A stretch of 51,611 nucleotides of DNA. Source: Syntrophomonadaceae bacterium. GTDB taxonomy: Bacteria; Bacillota; Dethiobacteria; DTU022. A program made the position numbers and the translations under genes. The notes under the pieces were generated by a model that saw only the letters and a program-made list of their open reading frames with translations, was not told the DNA's origin and did no database searches. Positions 34,911 to 42,875 of this stretch are shown one piece after another. Within the stretch, counting starts at the first letter, position 1, and the number at the start of each line of letters is the position of its first letter. Where the stretch lies: contig SKWE01000069.1 of NCBI GenBank assembly GCA_007129055.1, forward strand, positions 1 through 51,611, written 5' to 3'.

Positions 34911-36041
34911 TTGCTCAATATGTTTTTAGAATTTATCAGGGGAACAGGGTATGTAAACCTGCAGGTTAACGATGTTATCATGGTTGTGATAGCCTGCGTT
35001 CTACTTTACCTGGGGATTGTAAAAAAATATGAACCGCTTTTGCTAATACCAATAAGCTTCGGTGTACTGTTGGTAAACCTGCCACTGGGCGGGCTTATGC
35101 TTCCCGGAGTTGGGGAAGAACCCGGGGGGTTGTTATATTATCTATCCCTGGGGCTTGAACTTGGCATTTACCCGCCGCTTATTTTTCTTGGAGTAGGGGC
35201 AATGACAGATTTTGGACCCCTGATAGCAAACCCCATTACAATATTGCTTGGTGCCGCAGCGCAATTTGGTATTTTCCTGACTTTTATAGGAGCTATTTAC
35301 CTTGGTTTTACACCACAGGAGGCAGGAGCGATTGGTATTATCGGAGGCGCTGATGGGCCGACAGCGATTTTCATAGCCAGCAGACTGGCTCCGGAGCTTT
35401 TAGGTTCTATTGCAATTGCTGCTTATTCATATATGGCACTGGTTCCAATTATCCAGCCGCCAATTATGAAACTACTTACAACAAAGAAAGAACGTAATAT
35501 TATAATGGAGCAATTGAGGCCGGTTTCTAAAAAAGAGAAGATTTTATTTCCAATATCAGTTATCATTTTAACGGGTTTATTATTACCGGCAGCCCTTCCT
35601 TTACTTGGAATGTTAATGTTTGGGAACCTGATCAGAGAGTCAGGGGTTACTGAAAGGTTAAGCAAAGGTGCGCAAAACGAACTTAATAATATTGTTGTAA
35701 TATTTCTTGGCCTTACCGTTGGAGCTAAAGCAACAGCTGCCTATTTCTTAACTCCCGATACTTTAAAAATAATATTTCTAGGTTTGGCAGCTTTTGCTTT
35801 TGGTACAGCCACAGGTGTCTTAATGGGCAAGTTATTAAACCAGATCACCGGTGGTAGAATTAACCCACTAATCGGCTCTGCGGGTGTTTCTGCTGTTCCG
35901 ATGGCAGCAAGAGTATCACAGGCTGTTGGAAAGCAAGAAAATCCGAATAATTATTTACTGATGCATGCAATGGGGCCCAATGTTGCCGGCGTAATTGGTT
36001 CTGCAGTTGCAGCGGGAATCCTATTGTCAATTCTGGGTTAG
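34911..36041 (+). CDS. OadB-type beta subunit, Na+-translocating decarboxylase
   Basis: Polytopic membrane protein (376 residues) that decarboxylates carboxybiotin and exports Na+. Conserved motifs include GIIGGADGPTAIFI (with the key Asp), GNLIRESGV, and SAGVSAVPMAARVSQ near the C-terminus. TTG at 34911 is chosen as start, nine bases after AAAGGGG (34895-34901); ATG at 34920 is possible. It follows the biotin carrier. The carboxyltransferase (alpha) gene is not in this window, so it is either elsewhere or the pump uses a distant partner. Confidence 0.93.
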   Translation: MLNMFLEFIRGTGYVNLQVNDVIMVVIACVLLYLGIVKKYEPLLLIPISFGVLLVNLPLGGLMLPGVGEEPGGLLYYLSLGLELGIYPPLIFLGVGAMTDFGPLIANPITILLGAAAQFGIFLTFIGAIYLGFTPQEAGAIGIIGGADGPTAIFIASRLAPELLGSIAIAAYSYMALVPIIQPPIMKLLTTKKERNIIMEQLRPVSKKEKILFPISVIILTGLLLPAALPLLGMLMFGNLIRESGVTERLSKGAQNELNNIVVIFLGLTVGAKATAAYFLTPDTLKIIFLGLAAFAFGTATGVLMGKLLNQITGGRINPLIGSAGVSAVPMAARVSQAVGKQENPNNYLLMHAMGPNVAGVIGSAVAAGILLSILG

Positions 36042-36064
36042 CTGGATATGGAAGAGGTGTTTTT

Positions 36065-37519
36065 GTGTCAAAAGTTAAAGTGAGATTTGCGCCAAGCCCG
36101 ACAGGAGAACTGCATATTGGAGGGGCGCGTACAGCCCTATTTAACTATCTTTTTGCAAAAGCCAATGACGGAATTATGGTATTGCGGATAGATGATACTG
36201 ATCTTGAGCGTTCACGAGAAGAATATACAGGTAAATTAATTGAATCAATGCATTGGCTGGGGCTTGAATGGGATGAAGGACCATTTTTCCAATCAAAAAG
36301 GATGGACATCTATACATCCGAAGCCAACCGTTTATTATCAGATAATAAAGCCTACTATTGTTATTGCAGCGTCGATGAGTTATCCAGCGGCAGAGAAGAA
36401 GCCCGTAATGAAAGCAGGCCATACCTTTATCCTGGAAACTGCAGGAAATTAAGTGCAGAAGAAATAGAAACCTTCAAGAAGGACGGAAGAAAGCCCGTGG
36501 TAAGGTTAATGATTCCTGATAGCGGAGCTACTGTAGTAAATGACTTGATCAGGGGCGAAGTAAGCTTTAACAATAGCGACCTCGATGATTTTATTATTCT
36601 TAAATCAAATGGTCTTCCCACATACAATTTCGCAAGCATTGTTGATGACTGTAAAATGGAAATATCACATATCATCCGGGCTGAAGAACACCTTACAAAC
36701 ACGCCCCGCCAACTGCTTTGCGCAAAAGCGCTCGAGTACAAACTGCCTGTATTTGCTCATGTACCCATGATACTTGCCCCTGATCGCAGTAAGCTTAGTA
36801 AGCGCCATGGAGCTACCTCTGTTGAAGAATTCCGTTCAGAAGGTTTCCTGCCCGACGCGCTCGTTAACTATTTGGCCTTGCTCGGTTGGTCTCCTGGAGA
36901 AGACAGGGAATTTTTAAACCTTGAAGAAATGATAGAACTATTCAGCCTGGAGAAAGTAATAAAAACAGCAGCTATTTACGATACGAACAAACTCGCCTGG
37001 ATGAACGGGCATTATATACGTGAATACAGTACCGAAAACCTGATAGAGGCGGTATATCCATTTTTAAAATCTAACTACAGCAGTGAAATGGATGAAAAAG
37101 TGCTGGATAAGGAGTATGTTAAAGCTGTTATTAATTCTGTCAGGGAACGAGCAAAAACTCTTAAAGAACTAAGTGCTGCAGCGGATTTCTTTTTTAGAGA
37201 CGATTTTGCTTACGATGATAAAGGGGTAAAGAAAAACTTTAAAAAAGAGGGCACAGCTAATTTACTTAAGGCTTTAAATGATGAACTTATAGGGCTTGAT
37301 AATTTCACGAGTACTAATACTGAAGCCCTATTTAACGGTTTGTGCGAAAGTATGAATATCTCATTAGGCCGTTTAATGGGCCCTGCCAGGTTGGCCTTAA
37401 CCGGCAAAACCGGGGGGCCGGCTATATTTGATATTATAGAAATACTTGGCAAGGAAAAAACCATTGAGAGACTTGAAAAAGCAGTTCATTACATAGAAAA
37501 TGAACTGGAAAGCTTGTAG
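36065..37519 (+). CDS. gltX: Glutamyl-tRNA synthetase
   Basis: Class I aminoacyl-tRNA synthetase that charges tRNA-Glu. The HIGH-type motif is PSPTGELHIGGARTAL at residues 10-25 and the KMSKS-type loop is KLSKRHGA. The 484-residue length includes the C-terminal anticodon-binding helical domain. AAGAGGTG precedes the GTG at 36065. Whether it also charges tRNA-Gln, as many Bacillota enzymes do, depends on gatCAB, which is not in view. A membrane microprotein gene follows. Confidence 0.96.
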   Translation: MSKVKVRFAPSPTGELHIGGARTALFNYLFAKANDGIMVLRIDDTDLERSREEYTGKLIESMHWLGLEWDEGPFFQSKRMDIYTSEANRLLSDNKAYYCYCSVDELSSGREEARNESRPYLYPGNCRKLSAEEIETFKKDGRKPVVRLMIPDSGATVVNDLIRGEVSFNNSDLDDFIILKSNGLPTYNFASIVDDCKMEISHIIRAEEHLTNTPRQLLCAKALEYKLPVFAHVPMILAPDRSKLSKRHGATSVEEFRSEGFLPDALVNYLALLGWSPGEDREFLNLEEMIELFSLEKVIKTAAIYDTNKLAWMNGHYIREYSTENLIEAVYPFLKSNYSSEMDEKVLDKEYVKAVINSVRERAKTLKELSAAADFFFRDDFAYDDKGVKKNFKKEGTANLLKALNDELIGLDNFTSTNTEALFNGLCESMNISLGRLMGPARLALTGKTGGPAIFDIIEILGKEKTIERLEKAVHYIENELESL

Positions 37520-37560
37520 GATAGGGTTCGAATAACTACTACTTAACTTGGAGGTATGAA

Positions 37561-37689
37561 ATGCTTCAGTTAATTACCGGAATATTATTGATAGCGGTAT
37601 TTTTTGTCTTGTTTTTTATGCTTAAAAGTGGTTACGATAAAAAGAAAGAATTAGATGAAAAAGAGGGTAAGCACAACAACAAAAACTAA
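37561..37689 (+). CDS. 42-residue single-pass membrane microprotein
   Basis: An ATG reading frame of 42 codons, with GGAGG at 37550-37554 six bases before the start. The peptide has one predicted membrane helix near the N-terminus (LITGILLIAVFFVLFFML) and a highly charged Lys/Glu/Asp tail ending in Asn and Lys residues. It sits 41 bases after gltX and is followed at once by a terminator, so gene, ribosome site and terminator form a coherent unit. I do not recognise the family and propose no function. Confidence 0.7.
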   Translation: MLQLITGILLIAVFFVLFFMLKSGYDKKKELDEKEGKHNNKN

Positions 37690-37712
37690 CCAGCCATCCA
37701 GGCTGGTTGTTT
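37688..37712. terminator. Bidirectional terminator between gltX and the GT4 gene
   Basis: AACCAGCC (37688-37695) pairs with GGCTGGTT (37701-37708) around a five-base loop. On the plus strand GTTTCAT follows; on the minus strand AGTTTTTGTTGTTG follows. It can therefore end the gltX transcript and the convergent minus-strand glycosyltransferase transcript. Confidence 0.8.
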
Positions 37713-37749
37713 CATAGAAGGAAAGGATATCATAAATCATGTATTTCCA

Positions 37750-38949
37750 TCACCTTGGCCTCAGTGTTTTTCTTCGATAAGGCCTTAGCTTACGGCTAGC
37801 GTAAGCATTTTCATCTATCAGGTCCTGGTATACCTGGAGCATTTGTTCTGCACAGGATGCAGATGAAATAAGTGGGGCATTCTCAAGGGCTTTTTTATGC
37901 ATAGTATTATAAAGTTCATTATCATTAAGCAGCTTAATAATAGCCTCGGAAAACTGTGATACAGAAGGTTCGGTGAGGATTCCGTCTTCACCGTCTTCTA
38001 CCATTTCAGCGGGCCCAAAAGCCTTAATAGCCACGACAGGAAGTCCGGTAGCCTTTGCTTCACCAATTACGAGCCCCTGGGTTTCTGTAACAGAAGGAAA
38101 CACAAACATATAAGCACTGGCATAACAATGGACGATTGAACTTCTTGGTAAAACACCGGTAAAAGTAACTTTATTTTCTAGGCCAAGTTGACAACACATT
38201 TGACGTAAAAACTTTTCCTGTGGTCCCTTTCCAACCAGCACGAGATGGACTTCAGGATGAAGTTCAAGCACACATTGAAAAGCCTTGAGCAAAAATACGA
38301 CGTTTTTTTCCTGTCCAAGCCTTCCCACAAATAAGAGAGCCTTTTCTTCAGGTTTTAAACCATAGTTATCTATTAACCAGTTATTATCGAGATCTACGAA
38401 TTCATCAAGTTCAATGCCGGTAGGGATATTAACTATTGGGGCTTCAACGCCAATTCTTCTTAGGTAATTGACTACCAACTGGGAAGGTGCAACAACCATA
38501 TTGCAACGATTACAGAAATCGCGACCGATGGCCTGGACAACTTGTTTAGAAGTTTCTTCAGCAAATGGAAAATAATGAACATATTGATCATAAAGAGTAT
38601 GAAAGGTGAAAACAAGGGGAAGCCTGTGCCTCCTGGCTGCACGTGCGCCCAACCTGCCTAAGAGAAAAGGAGAATGCGCATGGATTATATCCAGACCCAG
38701 TTCTTTTATGGTGGAACTGAGATGTAATGAAATAGGTATAGGAAGTGCAAATTCAGGCATCGTTGGCCAGGGTACTGAAATAAAACGGAAAACGCCTTCT
38801 TCTTTCGGTGGATGCATGGCAGGGTAGTCCGGCCCAAATATGTATACATCATGATCACGCTGATTAAATTCGCGTGTAAAAAGCTCAATGGACCTTACAA
38901 CTCCACTAGTGTATGGGCGAAAGCTGTCCGTAAAAACGCCAATTTTCAT
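37750..38949 (-). CDS. GT4 glycosyltransferase, diacylglycerol glucosyltransferase-like
   Basis: A 399-residue GT-B-fold transferase. The N-terminus MKIGVFTDSFRPYTSGV and IIHAHSPFLLG belong to the acceptor domain. The C-terminal donor domain has LLFVGRLGQEKN and the E-x7-E motif in TETQGLVIGEAKATGLPVV, which binds the sugar nucleotide. It resembles 1,2-diacylglycerol 3-glucosyltransferases and PimB-like mannosyltransferases that make membrane glycolipids; the acceptor is inferred. GGGAG precedes the ATG. It is the last gene of a three-gene minus-strand group with the CapA-type and lipoprotein genes. Confidence 0.87.
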   Translation of the reverse strand: MKIGVFTDSFRPYTSGVVRSIELFTREFNQRDHDVYIFGPDYPAMHPPKEEGVFRFISVPWPTMPEFALPIPISLHLSSTIKELGLDIIHAHSPFLLGRLGARAARRHRLPLVFTFHTLYDQYVHYFPFAEETSKQVVQAIGRDFCNRCNMVVAPSQLVVNYLRRIGVEAPIVNIPTGIELDEFVDLDNNWLIDNYGLKPEEKALLFVGRLGQEKNVVFLLKAFQCVLELHPEVHLVLVGKGPQEKFLRQMCCQLGLENKVTFTGVLPRSSIVHCYASAYMFVFPSVTETQGLVIGEAKATGLPVVAIKAFGPAEMVEDGEDGILTEPSVSQFSEAIIKLLNDNELYNTMHKKALENAPLISSASCAEQMLQVYQDLIDENAYASRKLRPYRRKTLRPR

Positions 38950-39003
38950 TTCTGATCTCCCTTAACGGTGTAATGCAGAACTATAACTGTTTATTGTCAA
39001 AAG

Positions 39004-40350
39004 CTATTCGTATGCTTTATTAAGCCGCTCTTCGGCAATACTCATAGCTTTTTCCTTATCTTCAAGATTCCCGTACCTGTTAACAACTTCTATGCTTTCC
39101 CGGTAAATGTTTTTTAATCGCTCTACACGGTTTTCACTAAGATTATACTCTTCCGGTGGTGCATTTAAAACTACAGAAAGAGGGAGGACCCTGTGGCGCC
39201 AATCGCGATGGACCCAGGTTATCTCGTAATCCAGATCACTAATCCAGGCATCGCCTATATCGTAATTTTTGGTTATGTTTATATCGAGCAGAAGCCCAAA
39301 TTCAACGTATGGCGTGTTATTAGCAGCCTCATGCTGGTTAGAAATAAAGTTTCCCTGCGAATAAATAGCAAGAGTAGCTCTTTCATTACCGTTTTCATCC
39401 TCATTGAAAAACCATTCTATAGGTTGAATATACTTGGGATGTCCGCCAATTACAAGGTCTGCACCTGCAGCAGCAAATTCTTCAGCAACCTGGCGTAACC
39501 GCTGAGGCTGCGGTTCATGTGCATGCTCAGCAGATCCCCAGTGGGGAAATACGGCAATAATATCAGCCCCCGCCTGGCGCGCAGTTTGAATATCATTTAA
39601 TACAGGAGTTATATCATTAAAATCTGTAGCAAGATTGACACAATATTCATGACCAGGTGGCACCGGAATTCCATTCGTCCCGTAAGTATAACCGATAAAT
39701 GCAACGCTAATTCCATTATGTTCGAGAATTAAAGGTGTGTCGCGTTCTTCCATACTTTTATAAGCGCCAAAGGTATGGGCGCCAAGACCGCGGACATGAT
39801 CCAGGGTGATTTTTAAGCCTTCCAGGCCGCGATCCAGGGCATGGTTGTTTGCGAAGGTAAATACATTAACTCCCGCCTCGTAAAGCGCTTCAGACAGTTC
39901 ATCCGGTGCATTGAACTCTGGAAATCCTGTATAACCCCTCACGCCCCAGCCGGCGGAAACTACATCAGGGCCAGCCTGCATACCTTCCAGGTCAGTTACG
40001 GTAAAATCACCGGACTGCAAGTATGGAGCTATTACTTCAAAACTGGGACTGAAATCATACTTGCCGTCACCAATATGAGCCTGCTCAATTTGCGGTATAT
40101 GAGCCATAACGTTTCCGGTTAAAACTAACTTCAGATCTCTTATATCAGGCTCCGGTTCGGGCTCTTCTTCAATTATATCAGGTTCTGAATCTGTCAAATC
40201 CTGCTCATCTAAACCATTGTCGTTTAACAGTACAGCTAAAACCCAGTCAGTGACGGTGTCAGGCGGGTAGGCGTCCCCAGTTATGGCCCCGACAAAGAAA
40301 GAAAGTGAAACCAGTAATATGAATAGTATAATAAAGTGTATGCGTCGCAA
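39004..40350 (-). CDS. CapA-family (PGA_cap) membrane-anchored metallophosphatase-like protein
   Basis: A 448-residue protein with an N-terminal signal anchor (about residues 4-24), an acidic Pro/Glu linker (about 55-72) and a CapA domain (about 75-370). CapA motifs are seen as LTGNVMAH, FANNHALDRG, IAVFPHWGSAEH and IGGHPKYIQPIEW. The family is related to calcineurin-like phosphatases and is needed for poly-gamma-glutamate or other capsule export in some species; many members have no known role. No capB or capC is nearby, so poly-gamma-glutamate synthesis is not supported here. GGATGGTG precedes the ATG. Confidence 0.87.
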   Translation of the reverse strand: MRRIHFIILFILLVSLSFFVGAITGDAYPPDTVTDWVLAVLLNDNGLDEQDLTDSEPDIIEEEPEPEPDIRDLKLVLTGNVMAHIPQIEQAHIGDGKYDFSPSFEVIAPYLQSGDFTVTDLEGMQAGPDVVSAGWGVRGYTGFPEFNAPDELSEALYEAGVNVFTFANNHALDRGLEGLKITLDHVRGLGAHTFGAYKSMEERDTPLILEHNGISVAFIGYTYGTNGIPVPPGHEYCVNLATDFNDITPVLNDIQTARQAGADIIAVFPHWGSAEHAHEPQPQRLRQVAEEFAAAGADLVIGGHPKYIQPIEWFFNEDENGNERATLAIYSQGNFISNQHEAANNTPYVEFGLLLDINITKNYDIGDAWISDLDYEITWVHRDWRHRVLPLSVVLNAPPEEYNLSENRVERLKNIYRESIEVVNRYGNLEDKEKAMSIAEERLNKAYE

Positions 40351-40448
40351 TTAATTCACCATCCTGCCATAGTATTTATGTCTCTACATAATTAGAGCCA
40401 GAAGTAAAGGTGCATAATATGCTTCCGGCAATAAATATTCTTACTACG

Positions 40449-40478
40449 ATTATAACATTTAAGGTGTTTTCTTACCAA
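40449..40478 (-). promoter_or_regulatory. Probable promoter of the CapA-type gene
   Basis: On the minus strand, TTGGTA (40478-40473) and TATAAT (40454-40449) are 18 bases apart, and the -10 is extended (TGTTATAAT). It overlaps the end of the upstream lipoprotein gene and would give a leader of about 90 bases. Confidence 0.5.
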
Positions 40479-41395
40479 TCGAAGAGCCAAATAAGAGATG
40501 ATTGCAGCCAGGGCCATTGTGCGCCTTCTTCGCCGTGCAGGTTGAATTCTGGTGATTGAGCGGAATAGCCGCCGAGTTCAGGATGCGGTCCAAAAAGAAG
40601 GTATTTGCCCTCTCCATAGCGACCGGCTATAACAGCAGGCTGATTATTGACTACATAACTGGCTATAATTTCTACTGAAGCGGTTTCATCTATATCAAAA
40701 TATGGGCCATCAAAATAATAGATGTCTAGCGTTTGATTAAAGCTTTCGTTTACAGGGTGACCCGGTGTAAGTTGAAAGCCGGTGACATCTCCCCAGTTAA
40801 CTTGGCCGGCAAGGGGGCCAATTCCCCTGCCATCGTAAAAACCCAGGGGGTATTGATAATCAGTTCCATGCCAGGTTAGAATATCTGAAGCATAGTAGGC
40901 ACCGGCACAGGTTCCAATGAAAATACCGCCTTCTTTTACAAAATAAATCAGATTATCATGGTTGGGTATTAAATTTTTATATTCAGCAGCAAAGCCTCCA
41001 GGAAAGATAATGGCATCGATCTTGCCTGCCAGGTCCATATTACCCATATCTTTTTCATCAACCAGGATCCAGGTATATTCATAGAAATCGAAAAAGTTTA
41101 TAAAAGCTTCAACATTTACATCCCAGCTGCCGACTCCGCTATAAATACCAATTTTTGGCAATTCAGCGAGAGTATTGTCGTCAGGTTCGTCATTGTTAAT
41201 ATCCAAGCCATTGCCGGAATAATCCTCACCGTTTTCAACAGGGTGGTAGAAGTCTGTTTGGTCATCAATTTCTGAGTCATTTTGTGTAAAATCGTCTTCA
41301 GGCAATAAAGCACAGGAAGATAAGCTTAATGTGGTGATTAACAGCAGCGATGCAATAGATAACAAAAAACAGTTAGGTTTGGTTTTAAAATACAA
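40472..41395 (-). CDS. Lipoprotein with BPL_N/glutamine-amidotransferase-like domain
   Basis: A 307-residue secreted lipoprotein. The N-terminus is a signal peptide ending in the lipobox LSSC. A spacer of about 55 residues rich in Asp, Glu and Asn follows. The rest resembles the biotin-protein-ligase N-terminal (BPL_N) domain of the class I glutamine amidotransferase fold: IGIYSGVGSWD, IIFPGGFAAEY, GTCAGAYYAS with a nucleophile-like Cys, and PHPELGG. TTG at 41395 is the start because GGAGG lies at 41408-41404 on the minus strand. No enzyme activity is established for extracytoplasmic members. It leads the minus-strand envelope group. Confidence 0.78.
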   Translation of the reverse strand: MYFKTKPNCFLLSIASLLLITTLSLSSCALLPEDDFTQNDSEIDDQTDFYHPVENGEDYSGNGLDINNDEPDDNTLAELPKIGIYSGVGSWDVNVEAFINFFDFYEYTWILVDEKDMGNMDLAGKIDAIIFPGGFAAEYKNLIPNHDNLIYFVKEGGIFIGTCAGAYYASDILTWHGTDYQYPLGFYDGRGIGPLAGQVNWGDVTGFQLTPGHPVNESFNQTLDIYYFDGPYFDIDETASVEIIASYVVNNQPAVIAGRYGEGKYLLFGPHPELGGYSAQSPEFNLHGEEGAQWPWLQSSLIWLFDW

Positions 41396-41425
41396 AAGTA
41401 AACCTCCAGTGAATAAGTTACATAA

Positions 41426-41434
41426 ATTATAACA
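41426..41434 (-). promoter_or_regulatory. Extended -10 promoter of the lipoprotein gene
   Basis: The minus strand reads TGTTATAAT, a perfect extended -10, 31 bases upstream of the start codon at 41395. No good -35 is seen. The same nonamer appears upstream of the CapA-type gene and lexA. The gap at 41438-41598 otherwise shows nothing recognisable. Confidence 0.5.
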
Positions 41435-41598
41435 CACATGAAATAGTAAGGAAGTATAGTACCAGGGTTAGATACTAATGAATAAAAGACTGAACTACGG
41501 GACTGAACACCATCTAAAGGAAATACAGCAATTAGTTTACATAAGATGTATTATCGGAAGTAATATCTCTAACAAAATATAAAACCTCTTCCCTCACT

Positions 41599-42663
41599 CT
41601 AAACATTTTTACCCCAATGCCTGAGGATTGCATTAAACGATGCTCCGCACCTTGGGCAATCTCCCTGGTAGCGAAGTATGTAATTGCATTGGCTGCACTT
41701 TATCGGTGGTATTTTAATTCTGTCTGTATCACTCTTTTCTGTAGTAATTGTAACTTTTGGTTCATTTACATTATCGTACACGTTAGCTGATGACCTGTCT
41801 TGAATATGGTTATCATCTACCGGGGCTGTATTATCTTTACTTAGCTCTTCCCTGCTAGGTTTATTATCATCTGGGCAGCTGCTACCCGGCTGTGACTGTT
41901 GATCCTTCATCTTTTCGATACCACCTTCCCCTTCATTCAGGATACTCTTATCAGGACACGCATCAACTGCTATCTTCGGTTTAGTTGCGTTCGCACTATT
42001 ACTTATCATGTCTGAAGTATTTCTTTTACTGTAAATAAAATCCAGGCTCTGCTGCTGGCCTGAAGAAACTGGCATCCCGCTTCTTTTATAGTTATCCTCA
42101 TTTATACCAGGGCCTTTTATGTCCTCGAACAAAAGTTTGGCATAAGCCTGGGTAGCAGCAGAATCACGATGTCCCAGGGCTTCCTGCAGCAGGCTGATAT
42201 CCTTTACTTCGCGCATAAAATCAACCGCAAATGTGTAACGCAAAAGATGAGGGTAAACATCTTTATTTATGCCTGCTTTGGATGAGAGACGCTTAATCAT
42301 TTCCCGTATGTAACGATCCTTAAGCTTTCCTCCATCTAATGTACAAAATAGATAACTGCTGCCGGCCGGTTTAATATTCAACCAGCCTTTTAAAATATTC
42401 AACTCCGCCGGATCCAGCCACAAAATTCGTTCCTGCGCGGCCCCACTCTCCCTGACATGAAGCCTGCCTCTTGACCAGTCTATGTCACTGTCTTTTAGAT
42501 TAATTACTTCACTAACCCTCAGCCCCAGTTTAAGCATTAAACTGATAATACACAAATTTCTTAGTCCCGTTGGAGCTTTGGGGTTAGGTTGTTTGAGCAA
42601 CACCATCTGCTCATAACTGTTTAAAACAGCAGGCATTCTTTTTGAGCTACCCAAATTATTCAC
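41599..42663 (-). CDS. Atypical tyrosine recombinase with C-terminal zinc ribbon
   Basis: A 354-residue protein in which residues about 10-180 form a phage-integrase/XerC-like catalytic domain. Visible catalytic residues are Arg49 (GLRVSEV), His139 and Arg142 (HLLR), His165 (LGHRDSAATQAY) and Tyr174. The beta-hairpin lysine seen in XerC/XerD (GKGNKER) is not found; the aligned segment is SGAAQERI. There is no N-terminal SAM-like DNA-binding domain. After residue 185 comes a low-complexity Ser/Asp/Asn/Lys linker and then a zinc ribbon with Cys323, Cys326, Cys336 and Cys339 (CSQC, CPRC). The ribosome site is weak (GGGTG). No mobile element surrounds it. It may be a specialised or regulatory recombinase; its function is unknown. 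Confidence 0.8.
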   Translation of the reverse strand: MNNLGSSKRMPAVLNSYEQMVLLKQPNPKAPTGLRNLCIISLMLKLGLRVSEVINLKDSDIDWSRGRLHVRESGAAQERILWLDPAELNILKGWLNIKPAGSSYLFCTLDGGKLKDRYIREMIKRLSSKAGINKDVYPHLLRYTFAVDFMREVKDISLLQEALGHRDSAATQAYAKLLFEDIKGPGINEDNYKRSGMPVSSGQQQSLDFIYSKRNTSDMISNSANATKPKIAVDACPDKSILNEGEGGIEKMKDQQSQPGSSCPDDNKPSREELSKDNTAPVDDNHIQDRSSANVYDNVNEPKVTITTEKSDTDRIKIPPIKCSQCNYILRYQGDCPRCGASFNAILRHWGKNV

Positions 42664-42841
42664 CCATTAAATACCATAATTAACCATAACGGTAGTCAAA
42701 ATAAATTGCGGAATTATGTATATATTCTGAATGAAAACGTCAGGTTTGTCAAGTAATACCGCTATATCGAATATAAACTTCCGAATTATGGTCAAAAGGA
42801 TATCTAACGCAACAAATTGAAGCAGTGACGTAAAATATAGC
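42664..42841. other. AT-rich gap upstream of the recombinase, with short repeats
   Basis: This is the first part of the only gap over 300 bases (42664-43146). ACCATAA occurs at 42673 and 42683, one helical turn apart. ATTATGGT at 42785-42792 is an inverted copy of ACCATAAT at 42673-42680, and GAATTATG occurs at 42711 and 42783. These could be operators or recombinase arm sites. No credible gene is seen here, and no good sigma-A promoter for the recombinase. The remainder of the gap holds the leuA promoter and T-box. Confidence 0.35.
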
Positions 42842-42870
42842 TTGACAAGCCACAACTTATCAGATAATCT
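42842..42870 (+). promoter_or_regulatory. Promoter of the leuA T-box transcript
   Basis: TTGACA (42842-42847) and TAATCT (42865-42870) are 17 bases apart; GATAAT at 42863 with a 15-base spacer is an alternative -10. The T-box stem I begins about 20-30 bases downstream, as expected. Confidence 0.6.
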
Positions 42871-42875
42871 TACTT

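Noticed and set aside
39004..40350. Poly-gamma-glutamate capsule operon
   Set aside because: Only a CapA-type gene is present; no capB, capC or capE homologue lies nearby.
37750..41437. Defence island or toxin-antitoxin system on the minus strand
   Set aside because: All three genes have envelope-type domains; no nuclease, toxin or reverse-transcriptase motif is visible.
41599..42663. Integrated phage or transposon marked by the recombinase
   Set aside because: No phage genes, tRNA target, terminal repeats or composition shift are seen; the flanks are ordinary chromosomal genes.
42720..42800. Chromosomal dif-like site near the recombinase
   Set aside because: ACTTCCGAATTATGG recalls parts of the Bacillus dif arms, but the spacing and the central region do not match, so the resemblance is not enough.
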